DNA of 64,000 nucleotides. Origin: an uncultured Muribaculum sp. (lineage in GTDB: Bacteria; Bacteroidota; Bacteroidia; Bacteroidales; Muribaculaceae). Under the pieces are notes generated by a model. It saw only the letters and a program-made list of their open reading frames with translations. It searched no databases and was not told the DNA's origin. Of the stretch, positions 6,080-15,289 are shown piece after piece; the first letter of the stretch is position 1, and every line of letters starts with the position of its first letter. The position numbers were made by a program, and so were the translations under genes. The DNA is taken from positions 1 to 64,000 of the forward strand of contig CAJUMZ010000010.1 in NCBI GenBank assembly GCA_910587665.1, read 5' to 3'.

Positions 6080-7546
6080 ATGAAATACGGTTTTGACAAC
6101 GAGAAATATCTCAAAATTCAGTCCGAACACATTCAGGAGCGTATCGCTCAGTTCGGCAACAAGCTTTACCTCGAACTCGGAGGCAAGCTCTTCGACGACC
6201 ACCATGCAAGTCGTGTACTCCCGGGATTCCAGCCCGACAGTAAATTGCGCATGCTATCCAAGCTCAGTGACCATGCAGAGATTGTGATAGTAATCAGCGC
6301 GCTCGACATCGAGAAAAACAAGGTGCGCACCGATCTCGGTATCACCTACGACATGGATGTGTTGCGACTGCGCAACGAATTTCAGAATCGCGGATTTTTA
6401 GTAAGTTCGGTGGTAATCACCCATTACAACGGGCAAAGCAGTGCCGATGCATTCAGGAAACGTCTGGAGCGGATGGGCATCAACGCATATTATCACTATC
6501 TTATTGACGGCTACCCGACCAATGTCGAGCTTATAGCCTCGGATGAAGGATTTGGTAAAAATGACTATGTGGAGACCACGCGCCCCCTTGTCATCGTGAC
6601 CGCCCCCGGTCCCGGAAGCGGCAAGATGGCGGTGTGCCTGAGCCAGCTTTACAACGAGCACAAACGCGGCATCGAGGCGGGATATGCCAAATTCGAGACA
6701 TTCCCGGTATGGAGCCTACCTCTCAAGCATCCGGTAAATATCGCCTACGAGGCTGCGACAGCCGACCTCAACGACGTCAACATGATCGACCCGTTTCATC
6801 TTGACGCCTATGGCAAGACCGCAATCAACTACAACCGCGACATCGAGATATTCCCCGTGCTCAACTCCATCTTCGAGGAAATCTACGGGGAGAATCCATA
6901 TAAGTCTCCGACCGACATGGGCGTGAACATGGTAGGCTTCTGCATCGACGATGACGAGGCTTGCCGCGAGGCTTCCAAAAACGAGATTATCCGCCGCTAC
7001 TATACAGCCCTTAACCGCCTTGCCCTCGGCGACGGAAACGACAGCGAGGTCAACAAGATAGCACTCCTGTTCAAGCAGGCGAAGATAGATCCAACCTACC
7101 GCAAACCTACTGTCGCCGCAAAAGAGCGCGCCGAACGTGAGGGTACGCCCTGTTCCGCGATAGAACTTGCCGACGGTACAATCATCACCGCCGGGACAAG
7201 CGAGCTTCTCGGCCCAAGCGCCGCGCTGATACTGAATGCGGTCAAGCATCTTGCCGGAATCGACCATGCGGTCAAGCTTATCCCGCAGTCGATGATCGAG
7301 CCGATACAGCACACCAAGACCTGCTATCTCAGAAGCCGGAATCCACGCCTGCACACCGACGAGGTGCTTGTGGCGCTCTCCGTGCTCAGCAAGGATGATG
7401 AGAATTGCCGCCGCGCGCTTGAAATGTTGCCTCAGCTTAATGGCTGTCAAGTACACTCAACCGTCATGCTCGGTGAAGTCGACCACAAGATATTCAAGAA
7501 ACTCGGCGTAGGGCTTACCTGCGACCCGGTACTAAAAACGAAATAG
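6080..7546 (+). CDS. DUF1846 (UPF0371) family protein
   Basis: This 488-residue, full-length DUF1846 protein is recognisable by the N-terminal YGFDNEKYL, GGKLFDDHHASRVLPGF near residue 40, and the glycine-rich loop APGPGSGKM near residue 175, which resembles a nucleotide-binding P-loop. A structure is known for a corynebacterial homologue, but the reaction is not established. It has no signal peptide or membrane segment. It is monocistronic with its own promoter and a bidirectional terminator downstream. The 246-codon open frame on the opposite strand is a shadow of this gene. Confidence 0.9.
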   Translation: MKYGFDNEKYLKIQSEHIQERIAQFGNKLYLELGGKLFDDHHASRVLPGFQPDSKLRMLSKLSDHAEIVIVISALDIEKNKVRTDLGITYDMDVLRLRNEFQNRGFLVSSVVITHYNGQSSADAFRKRLERMGINAYYHYLIDGYPTNVELIASDEGFGKNDYVETTRPLVIVTAPGPGSGKMAVCLSQLYNEHKRGIEAGYAKFETFPVWSLPLKHPVNIAYEAATADLNDVNMIDPFHLDAYGKTAINYNRDIEIFPVLNSIFEEIYGENPYKSPTDMGVNMVGFCIDDDEACREASKNEIIRRYYTALNRLALGDGNDSEVNKIALLFKQAKIDPTYRKPTVAAKERAEREGTPCSAIELADGTIITAGTSELLGPSAALILNAVKHLAGIDHAVKLIPQSMIEPIQHTKTCYLRSRNPRLHTDEVLVALSVLSKDDENCRRALEMLPQLNGCQVHSTVMLGEVDHKIFKKLGVGLTCDPVLKTK

Positions 7547-7571
7547 CATAACTTCACCGCAACAATATACG

Positions 7572-7610
7572 GCAGGGCACAAAATATGTATTTTGCGCCC
7601 TGCTCTATTT
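7572..7610. terminator. Bidirectional terminator between DUF1846 and MFS genes
   Basis: GCAGGGC-A-CAAAATA (7572-7586) pairs with TATTTTG-C-GCCCTGC (7589-7603), with one mismatch and a two-base loop, and T-rich sequence follows. It serves the converging genes on both strands. Confidence 0.8.
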
Positions 7611-7611
7611 T

Positions 7612-8829
7612 CTACCTCCTTTGCAGTTTCTTCAGGTCGGGGAGCAAAGCCGCCACTATGCCGAGCAACGGAGTGTAGGCACAGAAATTATATACCGCCT
7701 CGATGCCATAACGGTCGGCAAAATCGCCGAGCACGGCAGAGGCTATGCCGCCGACACCAAATGCAAACCCGAAAAACAGTCCGGAAATCATGCCGAGCTT
7801 CGTCGGGAGCAGCTCCTGCGCGTAGAGCAATATGGCTGGAAATGCCGACGACAGCATAAAGCCGGCACAGAAACTAAGCACCACGGTAAGCGGGAGCCCG
7901 ACATGCGGCATAAGGATGCTGAACGGGGCTGTACCAAGGATGGACACCCATATCACCGGCTTTCTGCCGTAACGGTCGCCTATCGGACCACCGACGAGAG
8001 TCCCGGCGGCTGTCGAAACGACAAAGACAAACAGGAAAATCTGCGACTGCGACACCGTGACCCCAAAACGGTCAATGAGATAAAACGTATAGTAGCTTGA
8101 CAGGCTCGCCATATAGATATACTTTGAGAATATCAGCACAATTATCACCCCGATGGTAAAGATAGTCATGCCGCGCGAAAGCGGCAACACGGCATGACGC
8201 TCTTCCCGCCTTTCAGATTGCTTAAGTGAATCAAGATAGCCGCGATACCAGCGGCATATCGGGCGCATAGCCCAGAAACACAGGGCGGCAAAGAGCAGAA
8301 ACCACATTACATAACGCCGGTCATGGGGCGCCACGATCAGAGCCACAAGCAAAGGACCTATGGAACCGCCGAAATTACCTCCGACCTGAAACACCGACTG
8401 TGCAAGCCCGCGACGCTCATGCCCGGCAAGCGACGTGATACGCGACGCCTCGGGATGAAGTGTCGCCGAGCCGAGACCCACCATAAACACCGCGACAAGC
8501 ACCCCGGCAAGTGACGTGCTGAATGCAAGCAGCACAATGCCAATTGACGTGCTCACCATACCTGCCGGCAGACTCCACACGAAGGGGCGCCGGTCAAACA
8601 GATACCCCACAGCAGGCTGAAATATGGAAGCCGCCATCTGATATACAAGCGTGATCAGCCCTATCTGCCCGAAGCTTATCCCGAGGTCGCTCTTCAGCAT
8701 CGGATACACAGCAGTAATGACCGACTGCAGCAGGTCGTTAAGGCAATGTGCGGCACACAGTGCAAGCAGCACATGAAATGTAGGCATCGACGTGACATGC
8801 CTTATTTTTTCTTTTATCCCTTTTATCAT
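7612..8829 (-). CDS. MFS transporter, fosmidomycin-resistance (Fsr)-like
   Basis: This 405-residue protein has about 12 hydrophobic segments. The MFS loop 2-3 motif appears as GYLFDRRP and the matching C-half motif as GPIGDRYGRK. The early HCLNDLLQSVITAVYP and later GGNFGGSIGPL are typical of the Fsr branch, which exports fosmidomycin and related compounds in E. coli. Substrate here is unknown. The start may be the first Met or the Met at residue 15. It follows the S24-type repressor gene by eight bases on the same strand, so the repressor probably controls it. Confidence 0.85.
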   Translation of the reverse strand: MIKGIKEKIRHVTSMPTFHVLLALCAAHCLNDLLQSVITAVYPMLKSDLGISFGQIGLITLVYQMAASIFQPAVGYLFDRRPFVWSLPAGMVSTSIGIVLLAFSTSLAGVLVAVFMVGLGSATLHPEASRITSLAGHERRGLAQSVFQVGGNFGGSIGPLLVALIVAPHDRRYVMWFLLFAALCFWAMRPICRWYRGYLDSLKQSERREERHAVLPLSRGMTIFTIGVIIVLIFSKYIYMASLSSYYTFYLIDRFGVTVSQSQIFLFVFVVSTAAGTLVGGPIGDRYGRKPVIWVSILGTAPFSILMPHVGLPLTVVLSFCAGFMLSSAFPAILLYAQELLPTKLGMISGLFFGFAFGVGGIASAVLGDFADRYGIEAVYNFCAYTPLLGIVAALLPDLKKLQRR

Positions 8830-8837
8830 GACTTATG

Positions 8838-9530
8838 TCAGAAACAATCCTGTATATTTATTATGCGCTCCACCACATATAAAGCCACAATATCCTTGCG
8901 CGACACATCCATGTCATCGTAGGCAGCATTGGCACTCCTCAATATCACCTTTGCGGGGTCGGGATGACGGCGCACATACTTCACCACCCTGCGGTTTTCC
9001 ATAATCACCACATATATCTGCCCCCAAAGGATATTGTTGACATCGCTTTGCGGCAGAAACGCCACATAACCGCCATTGTCTATTTTCGGCTTCATGGAGT
9101 CACCTTTGGCCCTCACCACTATCCACTCCGGATTGAGATGGGGGAAATTAAGCTTACCTATTACATTTTCCTCCGTAAACGCGCGCGTCATCTCTGTGCA
9201 ACCCGCCGCCACATCAATGTCATAAACCGGTATACCCCCGCTACGATAATCGTTGCATATCTCAGCAACAGCGACCTCCGAGGCATGGCTCCCTTTCTCA
9301 AAAGGCAATCCCATGCCGTCACGAAGCCAGTCCTTTGACACATTCAGATTCACTACTATGCGATTGAGCAGCGAGTCGCTGACCAGAAGCTTTCCGCTCA
9401 GATATTTCGAGACATTGGAAGGGTCGATGCCTATAAGTTTTGAAAATGCCACCTGCGAAAGGTGTTGCAGCTGCATCAGATGACGTATGCGCCCTATGAT
9501 GATACCGTTGTTGTCATTCAGTGTTTCCAT
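8838..9530 (-). CDS. XRE-family repressor with C-terminal S24 (LexA/CI-like) peptidase domain
   Basis: This 230-residue protein has an N-terminal helix-turn-helix (about residues 12-65; LSQVAFSKLIGIDPSNVSKYL) joined to an S24 domain. The Ala-Gly cleavage site (VAAGC, about residue 105), catalytic Ser in GDSMKP (about 141) and catalytic Lys in VVKYV (about 179) are all present, so autocleavage looks possible. Such repressors are inactivated during DNA damage or other stress. It is the first gene of an operon with the Fsr-like exporter. Two direct repeats over its -7 region (9544-9574) could be its own operator. Confidence 0.88.
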   Translation of the reverse strand: METLNDNNGIIIGRIRHLMQLQHLSQVAFSKLIGIDPSNVSKYLSGKLLVSDSLLNRIVVNLNVSKDWLRDGMGLPFEKGSHASEVAVAEICNDYRSGGIPVYDIDVAAGCTEMTRAFTEENVIGKLNFPHLNPEWIVVRAKGDSMKPKIDNGGYVAFLPQSDVNNILWGQIYVVIMENRRVVKYVRRHPDPAKVILRSANAAYDDMDVSRKDIVALYVVERIINIQDCF

Positions 9531-9543
9531 AAAATATTGATTT

Positions 9544-9574
9544 CAGATTGCAAATATACAGATTATATTGCAAA
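9544..9574 (-). promoter_or_regulatory. Promoter and candidate operator of the S24 repressor-MFS operon
   Basis: On the plus strand CAGATT-TGCAAA appears twice in the same direction: CAGATTGCAAA at 9544-9554 and CAGATTATATTGCAAA at 9559-9574. The minus-strand -7 box TATATTTG (plus 9551-9558) lies between and inside them. Repeats across a core promoter just upstream of a repressor start fit autoregulation. The -33 box is only a partial match (TTGG). Confidence 0.5.
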
Positions 9575-9605
9575 ACACCAATTTTCCATTGATAAAACAA
9601 CCACA

Positions 9606-12600
9606 TCACCGATTTACCGGGGTGATTCTTGACATCAACGGATACCACAGATATCCGTTTACCCTGACTCCGGGATACATTTTCCCAAGCGCATCGACAT
9701 ATCCGCGCACCTGACGGATATACTTCCTTGGCTCCTCGGCTCCAAACTTATAGTCGATCACATCAATTATACCGTCAGAACGCCACACAACCCTGTCAGG
9801 GCGATAACGCCGCGACGTGCCGTCGCCATCCTTGATCATGAAAGCACGCTCGTTAAGCAGGCGGGTAAACCCTACAAACCACGGCTTAACGGCCTCATCA
9901 GACAGCGCACGGGTAATTATCTCTATATACTCCGGTATCTCCTCTTCGGCAATGTAGCCCTTCATGGCATGACGGCGCACCGAACGCGCTATGTCGCGCG
10001 GAGTGCGTATAAGGCTCATTATATTATGGAGTATTATGCCCTTCTGACGAGGGAGCGACATCTCTTCAAGCTCCTCTATGCGGCTCAGGTCCCATATGCC
10101 GGCATTGTCAAGCGACTCATAGGCGGGCATCCTTATTGCCGAGTTGTCGGTTTTCTCTCCGGAAGAATTAACCGTAGGATTGCCGAACTCAAACGTGCCG
10201 TCATCGCCGGTATGCGAGGCAAGCGCCACATGCCAACAACGCTCCTCCCCAAACCGGTCAATCCACTGCTCGCTGACATCACCGAGAGTTATGCCCATCA
10301 TACCATGAACCGACGAATCAGAGGGCTTGCTGACCTTCTTATAGCCGATTATCAGCTCATTGACGGCACGCGTAAACGCCACATAAGTCTTGTTAAGGAT
10401 ATCAATAACCGACTTTTTGGCAAAACAGGCATATTGCTCCGCAAACTCCCCCTTTTCAAGTATGGCGGCGGTGGCGAGCGGGATAAACGGAGGAAGATAT
10501 TCAGGAGAAAATCTTGAGAATATGCCCAACGGCTCACCGCTGTCATCAGTGGTCTTGAACCACTCGATATTTTTTGACGAATTGAAACTCCAGTCGACAA
10601 GCGGCACATGGGCACATGGAAATTCAAGTCCTTTGGACTTATGTATGGTCATGACGCGGATCGCATTCACCTCCGATGGGATCGCAAGCGCACACTTATC
10701 CTTGCCGAAAGCCCCCCACCACTTCATGAACGCATGCAGGTCGCCCTCGCTGCCCTCGCAGAAATCAGCAACCACATCCTGAAACCCGCTTATATACACA
10801 TTGTCGGCAACACGCATCTCCTCCGGCAGATAACGGTTGACGATACGCTCCACAATCGAGGGAAGGTTGATACACCTTATATCGGCGGCATCGGTCGCCG
10901 TATTGTCGCCCTCGACCCCGTCGCCGCTGAATGTAAGTTCTATCGCCTTCAGCCGGTCAAACCCCTTGGAAAGATGGTAATGATAGCGGCTCATGATAGT
11001 CGCCATAGGCAACCTCTGCCTCTTACCATCCTCCGCTTCATCAGACTGAGGGTCTATCGACTGCCGCGCATCAAGGAAAGAGAGCACGCTCGTTATGATT
11101 TTCACGGCTGGCGACGAGGAGATGGTAAGCGCATCATCCGACATTATCTGCAAGTCGCCCAGTTCCGGTATCTCCGACTTCCGGGAAAGCAGATAGTCGA
11201 TCACAGTCCTGCCGTTAGTGTTGGTCGACACGAGGACAGCTATATCACCCATCCGGTAACCTGCCCTGAGCTGCCTGACAATCTCTTGCGTCATATTTTC
11301 AAGAGCAGCGTCGACATCATCATAAGCCGCGGCCTTCACATATCCGTGGTGATCCTTTCGGGCTATACGCTGCACAACATTGGAATATATCTCTGATACG
11401 CCCTTTGCCTCGGCGATGTAGCTGAAAAGGGTGTTATTGAACCTTACCACCTCCGACGAACTGCGCCAGTTGGTGTTTTCCCCGGGATTATCCCCCCTTG
11501 TCTCCGACATGCCGGCAAACTCCTCCGGCACAATCCTCACGATAAGATCCGGATCAGAGTTACGGAAACGGTAGATAGACTGCTTTTCATCGCCGATTAT
11601 AAGATTGTCACTGCCGGTCGAAAGACTTTCCCTGACGAGAGAGCGAAGGTTAGCCCACTGCAGCCGTGAAGTATCCTGAAACTCGTCAATCAGAAAATGG
11701 CGCAGCCTCACCCCGAGACGGTCGTAGATAAAAGGAGCCTCAGCCTCACTGATTATGCGCCGGAGTATATCATTTGTGTCGGACAGGAGTATGGAATTAT
11801 TCTCGTTTTTAAACTCCGCGGCACGTCGCTGAATCTCCCCTATCACCCCAAGGCTATAGACATTGGAGCGCAATGTCTTCAGCAGCGTTACGGAATCGAA
11901 CACCCTAACCGCCTCTTCGGCAACCTGAAGCGCCACCGCCGGCATCTCACCCGGCGGACATTGGTTTTTCTTATAAAGCGCCTGAGGATCGCCTGACGCG
12001 GCACGCACCTTTTTCCCGGGACCGCTACCCCAGCGACCCGACGCCCATGTCTTGAATGCGGTGGCACAATCTTTCAACATACCGTCTAACGCACCTGCCG
12101 AATCAAGGGCGGCAACAGTATCGCGGGCAAGTTGAAAAAAATCGGACTCAAGCTTACGTGTCAATGAGTTTATCTCCTTAGCAAAACCGAGAGTGCGCGA
12201 TATATCCTCAAGATAGCTGTCGATTGCCTCGGCATTGAGCTTGTAGGTCTCGGTCAACGCTTTCCCGGTAAAAGCCACAAGCGTCTCCACCAGATTGGAC
12301 TTGCGGTTAAATATATTGAAGCTCTTACCCTCGCTTATATTGTGATTGATATATTGCTTTATCCAGCTCACGAGGGCTATCATGTCGTGGCGATTCTCAA
12401 TCTCATGGTCGGTGGCCCGGTTGACCGATGAGAGCATCTCATTGACACCCACCATTATCACATAATCGTCGCGCAACTCCACCTCATAATTGCCGGTGAT
12501 TTCAGCCTCGCGCGAGAAAGTGCGCAGCACGGTCTGAAAAAACGAGTCTATCGTACTGATATTGAAATTACTGAAATCGCAAAGCAGGTCATTAAGGGCT

Positions 12601-12905
12601 TCAAGGGCCTGTTCACGGAGAAGATAGCTGTCAGTGTGCAGCTCGGCGCACAGATCTTTTTCGTAAGGGCTTCCCTCTCCGCTTATCCCGGCGAGACATG
12701 CGAGCTGATGCACGATACGGCGTTTCATCTCGTCGGTAGCCTTGTTGGTAAAAGTTATGGCGAGAGTGGCGCGATGACGGTTTTTACCTATAGAGAGGGA
12801 GTAGACACCGTCGTCATTTTTCTTGCCGAGCAGCATCTTTATGTAAGTATAGGTGAGGGTATAGGTTTTACCCGACCCCGCCGATGCCTTATGTATCGTA
12901 AGCAT
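9606..12905 (-). CDS. UvrD/RecB-type helicase-nuclease, AddA-like
   Basis: This 1099-residue superfamily 1A helicase has Walker A ASAGSGKT (residues 7-14), Walker B DEFQDTS (about 405), motif III EKQSIYRFR (about 435), motif V TIHKSKGLEFP (about 750) and motif VI YVAFTRAVNEL (about 838). The C-terminus ends with a RecB/AddA-type PD-(D/E)XK nuclease: D in RPDRVVW, then DVIDYKFG near residue 1045 and a helix with QVRGYVD. AddAB or RecBCD enzymes process double-strand breaks for recombination. The partner AddB gene is not adjacent: the gene 10 bases upstream is a SUI1 protein. The two may be cotranscribed. Confidence 0.9.
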   Translation of the reverse strand: MLTIHKASAGSGKTYTLTYTYIKMLLGKKNDDGVYSLSIGKNRHRATLAITFTNKATDEMKRRIVHQLACLAGISGEGSPYEKDLCAELHTDSYLLREQALEALNDLLCDFSNFNISTIDSFFQTVLRTFSREAEITGNYEVELRDDYVIMVGVNEMLSSVNRATDHEIENRHDMIALVSWIKQYINHNISEGKSFNIFNRKSNLVETLVAFTGKALTETYKLNAEAIDSYLEDISRTLGFAKEINSLTRKLESDFFQLARDTVAALDSAGALDGMLKDCATAFKTWASGRWGSGPGKKVRAASGDPQALYKKNQCPPGEMPAVALQVAEEAVRVFDSVTLLKTLRSNVYSLGVIGEIQRRAAEFKNENNSILLSDTNDILRRIISEAEAPFIYDRLGVRLRHFLIDEFQDTSRLQWANLRSLVRESLSTGSDNLIIGDEKQSIYRFRNSDPDLIVRIVPEEFAGMSETRGDNPGENTNWRSSSEVVRFNNTLFSYIAEAKGVSEIYSNVVQRIARKDHHGYVKAAAYDDVDAALENMTQEIVRQLRAGYRMGDIAVLVSTNTNGRTVIDYLLSRKSEIPELGDLQIMSDDALTISSSPAVKIITSVLSFLDARQSIDPQSDEAEDGKRQRLPMATIMSRYHYHLSKGFDRLKAIELTFSGDGVEGDNTATDAADIRCINLPSIVERIVNRYLPEEMRVADNVYISGFQDVVADFCEGSEGDLHAFMKWWGAFGKDKCALAIPSEVNAIRVMTIHKSKGLEFPCAHVPLVDWSFNSSKNIEWFKTTDDSGEPLGIFSRFSPEYLPPFIPLATAAILEKGEFAEQYACFAKKSVIDILNKTYVAFTRAVNELIIGYKKVSKPSDSSVHGMMGITLGDVSEQWIDRFGEERCWHVALASHTGDDGTFEFGNPTVNSSGEKTDNSAIRMPAYESLDNAGIWDLSRIEELEEMSLPRQKGIILHNIMSLIRTPRDIARSVRRHAMKGYIAEEEIPEYIEIITRALSDEAVKPWFVGFTRLLNERAFMIKDGDGTSRRYRPDRVVWRSDGIIDVIDYKFGAEEPRKYIRQVRGYVDALGKMYPGVRVNGYLWYPLMSRITPVNR

Positions 12906-12915
12906 AGGCCTTGTG

Positions 12916-13260
12916 TCAAATTATACGCGCCTTGTAGCCAAGGTCTTTCAATAGACCAAGCACATCTTTCCGACGGTCGCCCTGGATAAGGATTTCACCG
13001 CCACGCGCCGATCCGCCTGTGGCAAGCCGCTTCTTCATGGTAGCGGCAAGGTCAAGCAGAGCCTCGTCGGAATCCTGCCACCCGGTGATTATGGTAGCCT
13101 GTTTCCCTCCCCGTCCTTTCTTTTCAAGAATTATGTCAAGGCGGAAGTCAGGCGACTTGCCGGAATTATCATCAGGCTGCGATATGATCTCACCCTCGGG
13201 TAGATCAGGATTAGCTTGAAGAAACGCGCTAAGAGCGGCTTGCAGATCGTTGGATTTCAT
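12916..13260 (-). CDS. SUI1/eIF1-family translation factor (YciH-like)
   Basis: This 114-residue protein has an SUI1 domain in the C-terminal two thirds: LEKKGRGGKQATIITG, then the helix LLDLAATMKKRLATGGSA and the final strand IQGDRRKDVLGLLKDLGY. Bacterial YciH homologues resemble eukaryotic eIF1 and affect fidelity of translation initiation in vitro. The N-terminal 35 residues are low in complexity and acidic, as in other members. It ends 10 bases before the AddA-like gene. Confidence 0.9.
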   Translation of the reverse strand: MKSNDLQAALSAFLQANPDLPEGEIISQPDDNSGKSPDFRLDIILEKKGRGGKQATIITGWQDSDEALLDLAATMKKRLATGGSARGGEILIQGDRRKDVLGLLKDLGYKARII

Positions 13261-13272
13261 GACGGATAAGGC

Positions 13273-13725
13273 TTAGTTGAGTCCGCTTATGCTGTCACCT
13301 TCATCAATATACTCTTCAGGAATCCCCGACGATATCGCGGTGGTAGACCTTACTATTGACGACAGCAATGAGAGGTGAGGCAGATCCTCTACCGGCACAT
13401 GATCGTAAAAGTCACGCGCCCCGGCAGAGTCGGCGGCATAAGCGTCAAGGTAGCATTGCCGCGCCATACCTATATTATCCTCACGGTCAGCATCTTCGCT
13501 AAGCTTCATATAAAGGATGGAAAGACTGCACAAGGTCACGGCATCCATTGACTCGGCATTGTTCTGCTCCTCGCGCAAATTGTCACAAATCCCTTTCGCC
13601 GAGCTGTAATCCTGTCGTTCGATAGCAAATTCGGCATGTTCAAGATTTTCCGCAGTGCTGCCCTTGTCACATGAGGCGACGAGCATTGGCAATAAAAGGC
13701 TTACTAATAGCAGGTGAAGTTTCAT
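13273..13725 (-). CDS. Lipoprotein with TPR-like helical region, unknown function
   Basis: Start chosen at the Met giving MKLHLLLVSLLLP; a Met seven codons upstream (13746) would put charged residues before the signal peptide and overlap the preceding gene. The 150-residue product has a lipobox ending VASC and a mature part of paired helices (EHAEFAIERQDYSSAKGIC and a later MARQCYLDAYAAD), as in TPR proteins. No catalytic motif was found. It is probably anchored in the outer membrane facing the periplasm. It lies four bases after another lipoprotein gene, so the two form one unit. Confidence 0.65.
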   Translation of the reverse strand: MKLHLLLVSLLLPMLVASCDKGSTAENLEHAEFAIERQDYSSAKGICDNLREEQNNAESMDAVTLCSLSILYMKLSEDADREDNIGMARQCYLDAYAADSAGARDFYDHVPVEDLPHLSLLSSIVRSTTAISSGIPEEYIDEGDSISGLN

Positions 13726-13729
13726 AGCT

Positions 13730-14131
13730 TTAATTTCGGGATTCATGATTACGACGCATATAAAGGTAGTCGATATTATCCTTGCTCAATGTGATCGAAT
13801 GACCGTCATGACTGCTTATGCGACGAGTGATACGCGGGGCAATGTCACCGACAATCGTGGTATCGCCTTTCAGTCGTATGCTATTAAGATTATTGACAAT
13901 GACAAGCGAGTCATCGACAACTTCCCAAGTGCCGTCGACCTCCATGACAAGTACATCGGGAGCAATATTGCGCACGACCGATGTGCCGTCATCTTTCAAT
14001 TCCAGCACAGGCAATTCGCTCGACAGCTGAACATTGTAATAGTCTCCGACAATCTCTTTAGCCTGCCGCGACAATCCGCCACACGAACAAAGCAGGAGCA
14101 CCGACGCGCCTAACACTTGAATCTTCTTCAT
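13730..14131 (-). CDS. Small lipocalin-like lipoprotein, unknown function
   Basis: The start at the Met of MKKIQVLGAS (14131) gives a clean lipoprotein signal ending CSCGG; the frame stays open to 14158. The 133-residue product has repeated short beta strands (LELKDDGTSVV, MEVDGTWEVVDDSLVIV, IRLKGDTTIV) like the lipocalin-like domain of Bacteroides lipoproteins. Ligand unknown. Followed four bases later by the TPR-like lipoprotein gene. Confidence 0.65.
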   Translation of the reverse strand: MKKIQVLGASVLLLCSCGGLSRQAKEIVGDYYNVQLSSELPVLELKDDGTSVVRNIAPDVLVMEVDGTWEVVDDSLVIVNNLNSIRLKGDTTIVGDIAPRITRRISSHDGHSITLSKDNIDYLYMRRNHESRN

Positions 14132-14176
14132 AAAGGTTGACGATTTTTTTGCATTCACAAATGTAGCAAAAAAATT

Positions 14177-15271
14177 TCAATCGCCCAACACCTCGCGATA
14201 AACCGCCTCCGTCTGCCGGGCTATGTGATCCCAGTCGTAAGGTGAAAGATCGTAGTCACGGCGCACCGCCTCGTCGGAAAGTTTTTTCTTTATCATTGAA
14301 GCAATTCCGTTGATATCACCGGCATGGAAAAAATCATCGGGCGACAGAGTGTCAAGCCTGTTGGCGGGGATATCGCTAACCGCCACATCAAGGTTATAGC
14401 TCATCGCCTCAAGCAGGGAAATCGGCAATCCCTCATGATAAGACGGAAGGATAAACAGGGCGGCATTGGTCATCACCTCATTCAACGGCTCTCCCTTTAT
14501 GAATCCGGTAAGTATCACCCCCCTTTCGGCGGCAAGTTTTTTCAGACTGCGAGAATATTCATCGTCATGATCGGCATCGCCGGCGATCACAAGACTATAA
14601 CCGCAGTAACCAAGCGAGGAATATGCCTCAATAAGGTCATGGAATCCCTTTTCCTTGACAAAACGTCCGATTGCAAGTATATACTTACCGGGAATAATCC
14701 CGAGCGAATCAAGAAAAGCTGTCGACTCCGATTTCCGGGGTATATTCACGCCGTTGAATATCAGGCGGGAATCAGTGCGCCCATAATTATTTTTCAATAT
14801 ATCGGCGATTACTTTCGATATTACTATCACCTTGTTGCTCCACCGGGTGCCGAAACGCTCCCCGGTCTTGATCACGGACTTTGCAAGCCTACCCCATTTC
14901 TGACGGTCATAGTCGGGACCGTGGTTGGTCATAACCACTTTCATACCGAGCATTCTGGCAAAGGGCACAAGCAATGACGGACCGACAGCGTGGATGTGCA
15001 GCAAATCAGGTTTAAGAGTCCTTGCCTTTATCACGGCAAGAGTGGTATGAACGATTGCCTCGATGCTTTTAAGCCGTGGGGCATAAACGTCAATCAGCCT
15101 TACCCCCTTATATTCGCTTATGCGGTTGTCATCAGCAACATAAGAGCTACGGCGTATAACAGTAACATCATGACCCATTGCCGCGATACGCGGATAAAGT
15201 TCCTCACAATGGGTCTCAACGCCTCCAAGTATACGCGGGATTCCGCGCGTGCCGGTAACCACTATTTTCAT
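14177..15271 (-). CDS. GT4-family glycosyltransferase
   Basis: This 364-residue GT-B enzyme has the N-terminal acceptor loop GGVETHCEEL, the hinge IFNGVN, and the GT4 donor-site EX7E motif in EGLPISLLEA near residue 280. It transfers a sugar from a nucleotide donor with retention of configuration; donor and acceptor cannot be named. Cytoplasmic face of the inner membrane is likely. It is the last of three genes in one minus-strand operon: glycosyltransferase, radical SAM protein, glycosyltransferase. The gap to the radical SAM gene is 18 bases. Confidence 0.88.
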   Translation of the reverse strand: MKIVVTGTRGIPRILGGVETHCEELYPRIAAMGHDVTVIRRSSYVADDNRISEYKGVRLIDVYAPRLKSIEAIVHTTLAVIKARTLKPDLLHIHAVGPSLLVPFARMLGMKVVMTNHGPDYDRQKWGRLAKSVIKTGERFGTRWSNKVIVISKVIADILKNNYGRTDSRLIFNGVNIPRKSESTAFLDSLGIIPGKYILAIGRFVKEKGFHDLIEAYSSLGYCGYSLVIAGDADHDDEYSRSLKKLAAERGVILTGFIKGEPLNEVMTNAALFILPSYHEGLPISLLEAMSYNLDVAVSDIPANRLDTLSPDDFFHAGDINGIASMIKKKLSDEAVRRDYDLSPYDWDHIARQTEAVYREVLGD

Positions 15272-15289
15272 GCCGCGACAATTTATTGT

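Noticed and set aside
6716..7456. 246-codon open frame on the minus strand
   Set aside because: It is antisense to the full-length DUF1846 gene and shows no family motif.
10608..11396. 262-codon plus-strand open frame
   Set aside because: It lies within the AddA-like gene on the opposite strand and reads as basic low-quality sequence.
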